Below are positions 1 through 7,229 of a stretch of 33,547 nucleotides of DNA, piece after piece. The DNA comes from an uncultured Eubacteriales bacterium (lineage in GTDB: Bacteria; Bacillota; Clostridia; Oscillospirales; QAMX01), in assembly GCA_905205975.1 (NCBI GenBank), contig CAJLFQ010000021.1, forward strand, positions 1-33,547. Reading direction: 5' to 3'. The notes below the pieces were generated by a model, which worked only from the letters and a program-made list of their open reading frames with translations, was not told the DNA's origin and did not search any database. Position 1 is the first letter of the stretch; every line of letters begins with the position of its first letter. The translations under genes were made by a program, and so were the position numbers.

Positions 1-52
1 GCGCCGGAGATATCGGCCTTGGAACAGAACTGGCCGCCCTTGACCTTGCGGG

Positions 53-295
53 TTACTTGCGGTTCAGATCCCATTCTTTGCCGCTGCCGAGGTGATCCAT
101 CAGGGAGCGATAGGATGTCAGCGTCGGAACGCCGACGTTGGTAATGCCGGAATTCACCATGGAGGAAAGGAGAAAATCAATCAAGCGGTAGCGGCCGCCA
201 ACCGGCATGGCGGCAACAGAACGCATCCGCGTCAATTCACCGAGTTGTGTGGTGTCTTCAACGCCTGCGAGAATAATGCCCAATGTGTCGTTCAT
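53..295 (-). pseudogene. glgD: GlgD (ADP-glucose pyrophosphorylase regulatory subunit) 5' fragment, interrupted
   Basis: The 80 residues from ATG 295 match the N terminus of GlgD, the GlgC paralogue that forms a mixed ADP-glucose pyrophosphorylase in Firmicutes. Visible landmarks are MNDTLGIILAG at the start, RMRSVAAMPVGGRYRLIDF, and GSGKEWDLNRK at the end. Full GlgD is about 370 residues, but here a TAA at 53-55 follows NRK directly and the bases beyond do not resemble GlgD in that frame. A TTG three bases upstream (298) is an alternative start; an AAAGG lies about 10 bases before the ATG. The fragment begins 44 bases after glgC, so it is the third gene of glgB-glgC-glgD. Either the gene is truly broken or the sequence edge is chimeric (see findings). 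Identity is secure; the status of the gene is not. Confidence 0.75.
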
Positions 296-339
296 CAATG
301 ACCAACCTTTCGGCAGTGAAATATCTGACCCGCAACGGA

Positions 340-1557
340 TCAGGTGATGGACTCGGACACGACGACGTTTCGACCGATAACGGCGCCGCTGCCGATGCGG
401 ACGTTTTCAGCGACCAGCGTAATGCCGCCGCTGCACAATTTGTTCTGCGGAATGACGACCGTCGGCGTTTCGTCGGAGCCGACAATTGCGTTTGCGTCGA
501 TGACGGTATTCTGCGCGAGCATCACACGGTCAACAACAGCGCCTTTTCCGACGTGTGCGCCGGGGAAGAGGACAGAATCCCGGACGATCGCTCCCGCTTC
601 AACGGTGACGCCGGAAAAGAGGACCGAATTTTCGACACGCCCGTAAATGGCGCATCCTTCCGTCACGCAGCTGTTTTTGACAACCGCGCCCGGTGCCAAG
701 TACTGCGGCGGGAAGTTCAAATGGCGGCAGTAAATTTTCCATTCTTCGTCATTCAAATTCAGCGCCGGCGGATCACCGAGCAAATCCATGTTGGCGTCAT
801 ACAGGCTCTGGATGGTTCCGACGTCTTTCCAGTAGCCGCTGAACGAGTAGGCGTAGATGGGGCAGCCGTCCCGCAACATGGCCGGGATGATGTCTTTCCC
901 GAAATCGTTGGAGCTTGCCGGATTTGCTTCGTCTGCTTCCAGATAGGAGCGCAAAGCGTCCCAGTTGAAGATGTAAACGCCCATGCTGGCCAGCGTGCTG
1001 GTCGGATATGCCGGCTTTTCAGTAAAATCATAGATGCGGCCGTCTTCGTCGGCGCTCAAAATGCCGTAGCGCGGCGCTTCTGAAAGGGGAACGCTGAAAA
1101 CCGCAATGGTCAGCGCGGCACCGCTCTGCTGATGGAAACTGAGCATCCGCTGATAGTCCATTTTGTAGATGTGGTCGCCGCTCAAAATCAGGACATTATC
1201 CGGCGAGAACTGCTCGATAAAGCGTTCGTTTTGATAGATGGCATTGGCCGTCCCCTTATACCACTCGCCGGTTTCGCCGGTCACATAAGGCGGCAGGACA
1301 AAAACACCGCCGTTCAAACGGTCCAGATCCCACGGCTGGCCGCTGCCAATGTAGGTATTCAGCTCCAAAGGCTGGTACTGTGTCAAAACGCCAACCGTGG
1401 AAATGCCGGAATTTGCGCAGTTGGAGAGTGCAAAGTCGATGATCCTGTATTTGCCGCCAAAGGGAACCGCGGGTTTTGCCAGCCGGTGTGTCAACGCACC
1501 AAGCCGGGATCCTTGCCCGCCTGCAAGAATCATTGCTACGCAATCGCTGTGCCGCAT
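340..1557 (-). CDS. glgC: Glucose-1-phosphate adenylyltransferase
   Basis: GlgC makes ADP-glucose from ATP and glucose 1-phosphate, the committed step of bacterial glycogen synthesis. The 405-residue product has normal family length. It shows the nucleotide-binding GGQGSRL (13-19), KPAVPFGGKYR (28-38), the sugar-phosphate region WYKGTANA (99-106), SGDHIYKMDY (126-135), FTEKP (178-182), SNDFGKDIIP and GYWKDVGT, followed by a left-handed beta-helix C terminus with hexapeptide-like repeats. Start ATG 1557 is supported by AGGAG eight bases upstream, inside the end of glgB. It begins seven bases after the glgB stop and is followed by glgD, so the three are one transcription unit. The product probably works with GlgD, if an intact GlgD exists. 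Confidence 0.96.
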   Translation of the reverse strand: MRHSDCVAMILAGGQGSRLGALTHRLAKPAVPFGGKYRIIDFALSNCANSGISTVGVLTQYQPLELNTYIGSGQPWDLDRLNGGVFVLPPYVTGETGEWYKGTANAIYQNERFIEQFSPDNVLILSGDHIYKMDYQRMLSFHQQSGAALTIAVFSVPLSEAPRYGILSADEDGRIYDFTEKPAYPTSTLASMGVYIFNWDALRSYLEADEANPASSNDFGKDIIPAMLRDGCPIYAYSFSGYWKDVGTIQSLYDANMDLLGDPPALNLNDEEWKIYCRHLNFPPQYLAPGAVVKNSCVTEGCAIYGRVENSVLFSGVTVEAGAIVRDSVLFPGAHVGKGAVVDRVMLAQNTVIDANAIVGSDETPTVVIPQNKLCSGGITLVAENVRIGSGAVIGRNVVVSESIT

Positions 1558-1564
1558 GTGTGTT

Positions 1565-3460
1565 TCACTCCTGTTCTTTATCGTTTGGAATCCATCGGTA
1601 AATGAGCGCGCTCTGCGGCGGAAGCGCCGCAGTCAGCAGATAAGGATAATTGCCCTGACGTTTTTTCTGTGTGGTCAAATGCGTCTCAACGTGCAGGCCG
1701 GCGCCGTAATAGCAGGGGTCGTCCGAGTTTAGCACGAGCTGATAGGTGCCGGGATACGGCGTACCGATCAGATAATCCGAACGCTCTACCGGCGTCATAT
1801 TCAGAACGCAGAGCAGAACGTCTTCGGGTTTTCCAATGCGGAAATAAGAGAACACTTCAAAAATCGCATCATCGGCATTCGACCATTTGAATCCGCTCCA
1901 GTCGGTATCATTGTACCAGAGCGCTTCGCTGGCGCGGTAAAACCGCACCAGATCGCGGACGAATTCGGAGAGCTTGCGATGGGAATCATACGCCTTGAGC
2001 TTCCATTCAAGCGGCTCATAGTAGCGCCATTCGAGAAACGGGCCGAATTCCGTTCCCATAAAAAGAAGCTTTTTTCCGGGGTGCGTAAACATATAGGTCA
2101 GATAAGTGCGCAGCGACGCAAATTTGACTGCATAGTCGCCGGCCATCTTGTCGAGCAGACTTTTTTTGCCATGGACGCATTCGTCGTGCGAAAGCGGCAG
2201 GATGAAATGCTCAGAAAAGGCATACACCATGGAAAACGTCATCAGGGAATGGTTCCCGGAGCGGAAGAGCGGATCGGTTTCCATGTAGCGGAGCGTGTCG
2301 TTCATCCAGCCCATATTCCATTTATAAGAGAAGCCGAGTCCGCCGCAGGCGGCCGGTGCCGTGATATCCGGAAAGTCCGTCGCTTCTTCGGCGATGGTCA
2401 GTGCCGCAGGAAACCGCGCGGCGACCTCGCGGTTCAGCGCCCGGAACATGGCGATGGCGCCGAGGTTTTCGCGTCCGCCGAAACGGTTCCGCAGCGGAAA
2501 GTCGCGCTCATAGTCGAGGTAAAGCATGGAGGAAACCGCATCAGCGCGCAGGCCATCCAGGTGATATTCACCGAGCCAGAAGAGTGCGTTTGAAATCAGG
2601 AAATCTTTGACGATATCGCTGTCACAGTTGAAGCGCAGCGTGCCCCATTGGACGTGTTCGGCAATTCTGGGGTCCGGATGCTCAAACAGCGGCGTACCGT
2701 CGAACTGCCGGAGCCCCTGCTCATCGCGCGGGAAGTGTGCAGGCACCCAGTCGAGAATAACGCCGACCCCGTGCCTGTGCATGGTGTCTACAAAATACTT
2801 GAAGTCTTCCGGTGTGCCGTACCGGGATGTCGGCGCGAAATAGCCTGTTACCTGATACCCCCAGGAACCGTCAAATGGATATTCGGCGATGGGCATCAGC
2901 TCAATGTGCGTAAAGCCGTTGTCGGCGGCGTATTCTGCCAAAGGAACCGCAGCAGCGCGGTAAAGCGGCTGTGCGCTGTCAAATGCACGCCAAGACCCGA
3001 GATGGACTTCATAAATGGCCATCGGCATGGAGCGGCTTTGGTTTGCCGCCTGCTGGGTGCGCCATTTGGCGTCCCCCCAGCGATAACCGTCATGCCAGGT
3101 GCGCGAGGCGGTGCCGGGGCGAAGTTCTGCATAGCGGGCGCAGGGGTCTGCACGGTAAATCGTCCGGCCATCGCGCGTCTGAAAACAGAACTTGTAAAGC
3201 GCCCCGGAGCCGATGCCGGGAACAACAACAGACCAGACGCCGTTTTCCGCGCGCGTCATGGGGGTGGCAGAGGGATTCCAACCGTTGAAATCGCCGACGA
3301 GAGATGCGGCGGTGCAGGAGGGGGCATAAACAGAAAATCGCCAGTCCGAACGATCGCGGCCGGTCGGGTGTGCGCCCAGCCGCTGCGGCAGACGCTTGGT
3401 TTGTGAAAACAGACTGTTCCGGTAAGAATAGTCGCAGGAGTTGTCATAACCGCCAAACAT
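1565..3460 (-). CDS. glgB: 1,4-alpha-glucan branching enzyme (GH13)
   Basis: GlgB creates the alpha-1,6 branches of glycogen. The 631-residue protein has an N-terminal CBM48-type beta-sandwich (about 35-115, including VGDFNGWNP), the GH13 TIM barrel and a C-terminal all-beta domain. Catalytic landmarks are GVGVILDWVPAHF (231-243), nucleophile D307 in DGLRADAV, the acid/base Glu in IAEEATDFP (E358/E359), and D426 in LPLSHDEC, followed by VHGKKSLL. The Cys after HDE replaces the more usual Val or Ala and should not affect catalysis. ATG 3460 has a good GAGGTGA six bases upstream and sits about 70 bases below a consensus promoter. It is first gene of the glgBCD operon. No glgA or glgP lies in the window. 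Confidence 0.96.
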   Translation of the reverse strand: MFGGYDNSCDYSYRNSLFSQTKRLPQRLGAHPTGRDRSDWRFSVYAPSCTAASLVGDFNGWNPSATPMTRAENGVWSVVVPGIGSGALYKFCFQTRDGRTIYRADPCARYAELRPGTASRTWHDGYRWGDAKWRTQQAANQSRSMPMAIYEVHLGSWRAFDSAQPLYRAAAVPLAEYAADNGFTHIELMPIAEYPFDGSWGYQVTGYFAPTSRYGTPEDFKYFVDTMHRHGVGVILDWVPAHFPRDEQGLRQFDGTPLFEHPDPRIAEHVQWGTLRFNCDSDIVKDFLISNALFWLGEYHLDGLRADAVSSMLYLDYERDFPLRNRFGGRENLGAIAMFRALNREVAARFPAALTIAEEATDFPDITAPAACGGLGFSYKWNMGWMNDTLRYMETDPLFRSGNHSLMTFSMVYAFSEHFILPLSHDECVHGKKSLLDKMAGDYAVKFASLRTYLTYMFTHPGKKLLFMGTEFGPFLEWRYYEPLEWKLKAYDSHRKLSEFVRDLVRFYRASEALWYNDTDWSGFKWSNADDAIFEVFSYFRIGKPEDVLLCVLNMTPVERSDYLIGTPYPGTYQLVLNSDDPCYYGAGLHVETHLTTQKKRQGNYPYLLTAALPPQSALIYRWIPNDKEQE

Positions 3461-3538
3461 CGCAGGTCACCTCGTCTGATGTCGGGAGTAGTCCATGGAA
3501 CGAATAAAGGTCTCAAAACATCCATTTTCCCACTTACT

Positions 3539-3567
3539 ATTGTAGCAGATTCCGGCTCTTCTGTCAA
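3539..3567 (-). promoter_or_regulatory. Consensus sigma-A promoter for glgBCD
   Basis: On the minus strand TTGACA (3567-3562) is followed by exactly 17 bases and TACAAT (3544-3539). The predicted start of transcription is near 3532, leaving a leader of about 70 bases before glgB. No operator-like dyad is obvious beside it. Confidence 0.88.
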
Positions 3568-3596
3568 GAAATAAACGAATGCCCAGAGAAACAGAA

Positions 3597-3638
3597 AACG
3601 GTGGAAAAACCGACAGTTCAGTCGATTTTTCCACCGTT
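3597..3638 (-). terminator. Hairpin terminator after the DUF4430 lipoprotein gene
   Basis: Arms 3597-3614 and 3621-3638 pair over 18 bases with one mismatch and a six-base loop. The hairpin lies 14 bases past the stop of the 3652-4377 gene and upstream of the glgB promoter, so it insulates the two minus-strand operons. The U-tract reading minus is only moderate (TTTCTGTTTC). Confidence 0.75.
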
Positions 3639-3651
3639 GATCTTTTGAAAA

Positions 3652-4377
3652 CTATCGGGAAAGCATGGCCTGAACGTCTTTCCCGAGATCCAGCGTGTAG
3701 TAAAACACAATCTCATCACCGGCACAAAGCGCCATGCCGCCTGAACCGACCGGTGCATACTGTCCGTTGACCGCATAAACCCAGCCGGAAAGCGGACCGT
3801 TGTCAAATTCGGCAAGCCCGCAGAGGGAGCGCACATAGACAAACGCACCGGAACCAGTGGATTCCATCGGCAGGCTTTGTTCAGTGCAGAAGCGGCGCAG
3901 ACCGTCATAAACGCTTTTGCAGCCGTCGATTGAGACGGAAGCGCGGCTGGCCAGCGTTTGACCGTCTTTGCCAATGATGGTGAAGAAAGCTGCATCAGCA
4001 GCCGGTTCGGTTGTCGTTTCCGACATCACCGTGGTTTCCGGAGGCTGTGTGAGCGGGTCTGTCTGAACGGATGGCTGCGTCACCGGTGCAGTGTCGGACG
4101 CGGGTCGTGTAGTCTGCGGCACGGCGGTATCATCCGATGCTTCGGTTTCAGGCGGAACGGTGCCGGTGATATCAGCAGTGGATTGGTTTGTCTGATCCGG
4201 GCAATCGTCCAAACCGGGTTCTGAAAGCGCCGGTTGACTGGATGTGGAGACAGACGGTGCACCGCACGCAGGCGGCGTGCTGACAGCAGAACCGTCAGGC
4301 ACGGCAGACGGTCGGGAACAGCCGGTCAGCAGACAGAGAATCAGACCGAAAACCGCCAAAACATAGGAACGCTTCAT
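3652..4377 (-). CDS. Lipoprotein with C-terminal DUF4430 (transcobalamin beta-domain-like) domain
   Basis: This 241-residue protein has a lipoprotein signal with lipobox LLTGC (lipidated C20). A Pro/Thr/Ser/Glu-rich low-complexity stalk follows (about 21-130), then a C-terminal domain (about 131-235) containing VYDGLRRFC, a GSGAFVYV strand, LSGWVYAVNGQYAP and GDEIVFYYTLDLG. That pattern is the DUF4430 family, the same fold as the beta domain of transcobalamin and intrinsic factor. It should sit on the outer face of the membrane on a flexible stalk. Its ATG overlaps the stop of the upstream alpha/alpha-barrel gene (ATGA), so the two are translationally coupled. The ligand is unknown: cobalamin is suggested only by the fold. 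Some DUF4430 domains occur in adhesins or other surface proteins. Confidence 0.82.
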   Translation of the reverse strand: MKRSYVLAVFGLILCLLTGCSRPSAVPDGSAVSTPPACGAPSVSTSSQPALSEPGLDDCPDQTNQSTADITGTVPPETEASDDTAVPQTTRPASDTAPVTQPSVQTDPLTQPPETTVMSETTTEPAADAAFFTIIGKDGQTLASRASVSIDGCKSVYDGLRRFCTEQSLPMESTGSGAFVYVRSLCGLAEFDNGPLSGWVYAVNGQYAPVGSGGMALCAGDEIVFYYTLDLGKDVQAMLSR

Positions 4378-5750
4378 TGAACGTCAAGCCCCAGCAGGAT
4401 TGCCAGAGACAGAATCGCTTCTCCGCGCGTGACAGCCGATGAATCGGCGAAATGACCGACGGCAACCGCATGGCATACCCCGTCAACGGCCTGATAGAAC
4501 GCCGTGACCGAGACGGGCGCGGACGCCTCAAAACGTTCCGGACGAATTCCGGCTTTTTCGCCGACGCGGGACAATGCGCCGGCATACCAGCTGCCTACTG
4601 CCGCGGCATCTTTTCCGCCGGAGATGCGATCCAGCAGCACGACGAGTTCGCCCATCGTCAGGGCTTCATCCGCAGCGGCTTCCCGAACCGGCCGCCCGGT
4701 GACAATGCCGCGGTTGTACAGCGCGGCAAATGCTTTGGCCGCGGAAGCGTCCGGCGCTTTCCCGGCAAACATCGTTTCTGCCGTCGTGCACGGGTAGGCA
4801 AAAGACGCATAGGCAGAGATGCCGGATTTCAGCTCGCCTTCCGCCAGCAGCGCCTGATAGGTTGCATATGGATCAGCGGTATCCGTCGATGGGGAGGTCG
4901 GGCCGCCGTTAGTGCCGAGTGCATGCGCATAGCCGCCGTCTGCCGTCCGGTATTCGGCCAGCCGGGCAGGGAGCTTTGCAAACGGTTCCGCGCTCAAATC
5001 GACGCCGACGGCAATTAGACCGGAGATGGCAGCCGAAATGGATTCGCTCGGTTCAACGCCCGGTTCCCATGCAGACGGGAACCCGCCGTCTGCATTCATC
5101 GAAGCCTCGAGGAATGCGACGGCGCTCTGAATGCAGGATTCAGCCGCTTCATTGCCGCGGAAAAATTGGAATGCCAGCAGCGCCATGGCAGTCAGATCGA
5201 CATCCCCGGTTTCGCCGAAGTAGGCAAAACCGCCGTCTGCCAGACGGCAGGAGCAGAGATAGGCAAGCGCGGCATCCCGCCGGTAAGCGGCAGGATCCGT
5301 CGATTCCAATGCGATGATGGCAAAAATCTGTTCATTCAGATAGGAGCCAAACGCGCCGTTCTCCTGCTGAAGCGCAGCCAATGTGCGAACCAGGTCAAAG
5401 CGAACGGATTCGCCGAGTGCAAGACGCGGATTTTTGCCGATGGCGCCAAGCGAGAAAATTGCCTTGGCCATTGCCGTCGCCGAACCGGACGCGAGAATGG
5501 CTTCACCATCCATCGCAGGCAGAACGAAGCCTTCTGCCTCCAAATCGACGCCTGCCGCCGTCAAAGCAAGCACTTCCCACCAGTCGGAGAGCGTTTTGCG
5601 CGAACGGTAATACGATACGGCAGAACGGGGCGCAGGGGAGATGAGGAGGCCGCCGGTCAAATCCGCGTCGTCCGCAAAGACGCACAGCGGTGTGACGAGC
5701 AGCAGAGCCGCCAGCAGACAGGCGGTGAACCTTACAAGTGTTTTCTTCAT
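4374..5750 (-). CDS. Secreted prenyltransferase/transcobalamin-fold repeat protein with SLH-like C terminus
   Basis: This 458-residue protein has a signal peptide (residues 1-26, cleavage near VFADD). About four helical repeats follow, each with a QENGAFG-, ADGGFA-, ADGGFP- or ADGGYA-type turn and then an alanine-rich helix, typical of the alpha/alpha barrel of prenyltransferases, terpene cyclases and the N-terminal domain of transcobalamin. From about residue 335 there are degenerate SLH-like segments (RGIVTGRPV, LTMGELVVLLDRI, HFADSSAVTRGEAILSL), suggesting cell-wall attachment. The DDxD-type acids of real terpene cyclases are not evident, so a binding or scaffold role is more likely than catalysis. 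It starts 60 bases after the LRR gene, with GAAGG seven bases before the ATG, and overlaps the DUF4430 gene by four bases. Confidence 0.78.
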   Translation of the reverse strand: MKKTLVRFTACLLAALLLVTPLCVFADDADLTGGLLISPAPRSAVSYYRSRKTLSDWWEVLALTAAGVDLEAEGFVLPAMDGEAILASGSATAMAKAIFSLGAIGKNPRLALGESVRFDLVRTLAALQQENGAFGSYLNEQIFAIIALESTDPAAYRRDAALAYLCSCRLADGGFAYFGETGDVDLTAMALLAFQFFRGNEAAESCIQSAVAFLEASMNADGGFPSAWEPGVEPSESISAAISGLIAVGVDLSAEPFAKLPARLAEYRTADGGYAHALGTNGGPTSPSTDTADPYATYQALLAEGELKSGISAYASFAYPCTTAETMFAGKAPDASAAKAFAALYNRGIVTGRPVREAAADEALTMGELVVLLDRISGGKDAAAVGSWYAGALSRVGEKAGIRPERFEASAPVSVTAFYQAVDGVCHAVAVGHFADSSAVTRGEAILSLAILLGLDVQ

Positions 5751-5810
5751 GACAGAACCTTCTTTCCGGCTTTCCGCACAGCGGAGGAGCCGATCATTTT
5801 GGTGCAGCGC

Positions 5811-6911
5811 TTACTGCTTGGGCGACTTATTCTTTTTGGAGATCACAAGAACGACTGCGATGACCAGCGGAATCACGATGAGAATCAGGACGATCATCAG
5901 CCAAATCGGAAAACCGCTGTGATTTGTATCTGCGGTGTCGTTCGTATTCGTATCCGACGGCGCAGCGTCGGCAATCGGCAGCGCAAACACCGCGGAATAT
6001 CCGTTGCCGCAGTCGTAAGTATAGAACACGGCATCAGCATCTGAACGCACGGTCAAGGTCGCGCCGTCGACCGTACCGCCCTTCCAGGAGCCGGCCTTTG
6101 CAGCATCAAAACAGCCCGGCAGTGTGGAAAGGTCAAATGTACGGTCTGCGCCAAGCTTGATGGCATAGAAATTATCCGCGCACTCGAATCCCACAAGCGC
6201 CGTGTTTTGGCTCAGATCCAGCCCGGTCAAATTGGTGCTTTGACATGTCAGCGTCGTCAGTGCTGTGTTGCTGCTCAGGTCCAGCTCCGTCAGGGGAAGA
6301 TTGGAACAGGTGAGATATGCAAGCGCCTTGTTGGCGCTCAAATCCAAAGCACTCAGCTTATTTTCGCTGCAATCGAGGGTGGTCAGCGCGGTGTTGCCGC
6401 TTAAGTCCAGCGCTGTCAATGCGTTGCCGCTGCAATCAAGCGTCGTCAGCGCTGCGTTATGGCTTATATCCAGCGTCTTGAGTTGGTTGGAACCGCAGTG
6501 AAGCGTTTCCAGCGATGTGTTGCTGCTGACATCCAGTTCTTCCAGCCCGGCAGCGCCGCAATACAGCGTTTTCAGGTTTGTATTTTTGCTGACGTCGAGC
6601 GCGGTCAGCCGGTTCGCGGTGCAATCCAGTGTTTCCAGCGCAGGAAAATATTCGATGCCGGTCAAATCGGCAATACGCACATCGCCCGAAACGGCGTCGC
6701 TGCACCGAATGACAGTGACATTGGCGGTTTCCGCCGCGCTGAGCATACCGTCCCCGTTGGCGTCAAACCCCGCGGCAAATTGCCTGAAGGCTGCATCAGG
6801 GAAGTTTGTTTCGTTGATTTCGACATCACCGCCGTCCGCAAAGACGACTGTCGGCATGAAGCATACAGCCATGCACAGTGCGATCAAAAGACTGGTCAGA
6901 CATTTTTTCAA
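5811..6911 (-). CDS. Membrane-anchored extracellular leucine-rich-repeat protein with cysteine ladder
   Basis: The 366-residue product begins at TTG 6911, chosen because GAGGAAAG lies just upstream and a clean signal peptide (MKKCLTSLLIALCMAVC, cleavage near VFADG) then starts at residue 1. A longer reading from 6968 would put 19 charged residues before the signal and lacks a ribosome site. An EF-hand/dockerin-like loop DANGDGMLSAAE (50-61) precedes eight LRR units of exactly 21 residues (91-258), each with one Cys in a LDC, LYC, LTC or FEC position. A beta-type domain follows, then a Thr/Asn/Asp linker, one transmembrane helix and the basic tail KKNKSPKQ. The Cys spacing recalls the cysteine-ladder LRR of Listeria InlJ. 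First gene of a three-gene surface operon; likely a ligand- or surface-binding protein. Confidence 0.85.
   Translation of the reverse strand: MKKCLTSLLIALCMAVCFMPTVVFADGGDVEINETNFPDAAFRQFAAGFDANGDGMLSAAETANVTVIRCSDAVSGDVRIADLTGIEYFPALETLDCTANRLTALDVSKNTNLKTLYCGAAGLEELDVSSNTSLETLHCGSNQLKTLDISHNAALTTLDCSGNALTALDLSGNTALTTLDCSENKLSALDLSANKALAYLTCSNLPLTELDLSSNTALTTLTCQSTNLTGLDLSQNTALVGFECADNFYAIKLGADRTFDLSTLPGCFDAAKAGSWKGGTVDGATLTVRSDADAVFYTYDCGNGYSAVFALPIADAAPSDTNTNDTADTNHSGFPIWLMIVLILIVIPLVIAVVLVISKKNKSPKQ
6138..6641 (-). repeat. Eight tandem 63-bp LRR-encoding units
   Basis: Eight in-frame 63-base units encode 21-residue leucine-rich repeats of pattern ALxTLxCxxNxLTxLDLSxNT. The middle units are nearly identical in protein but differ at the DNA level, so they are diverged duplications and not a fresh array. 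The last unit (ending near 6138) is degenerate after its Cys and caps the array. Confidence 0.85.
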
Positions 6912-7003
6912 GGTTTCTTTCCTCTCATTTACTTTGTATTTCGTGCTGAAATCAAGCGGTTCCGCCAACGGCGCGCGGGCCGTATGCGGAACCGCTCTGC
7001 ACT

Positions 7004-7032
7004 ATTATACCATGAGCGTGCTGCTGTTTCAA
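7004..7032 (-). promoter_or_regulatory. Sigma-A promoter for the LRR/barrel/DUF4430 operon
   Basis: On the minus strand TTGAAA (7032-7027), 17 bases, then a perfect TATAAT (7009-7004). Transcription would start near 6997, giving a leader of about 85 bases before the TTG start at 6911. The rest of 6912-7110 shows no other feature. Confidence 0.85.
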
Positions 7033-7110
7033 TCCATGACGGAAGATAACGGAAATGCTTTTTCGTCTGAATAGGAAACGGCATCAAGACGCTTTATGAA
7101 AGCTGAACGA

Positions 7111-7154
7111 AAAACGCATCCGAAATCGGCCGGAAAAGCAGATTTCGGATGCGT
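7111..7154 (-). terminator. Terminator of ackA
   Basis: A 14-base perfect stem (7114-7127 with 7141-7154) with a 13-base loop is followed on the minus strand by TTTTCGTT. It lies 75 bases beyond the ackA stop and before the LRR operon promoter. Confidence 0.8.
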
Positions 7155-7229
7155 CAGCGTATCGCGGTTATTTTGATATGTCAATCCGGTGCAGGGGAAT
7201 GCAGGCCTGCCGGAAGCAGCGGCCTGTGC

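Noticed and set aside
283..1083. Long plus-strand open frame opposite glgC
   Set aside because: It is antisense to a clear glgC, lacks a ribosome site and has the composition expected of a complementary frame.
6138..6641. CRISPR-like or satellite array suggested by regular 63-base spacing
   Set aside because: The periodicity is explained by in-frame 21-residue LRR coding units; no constant repeat with unique spacers exists.
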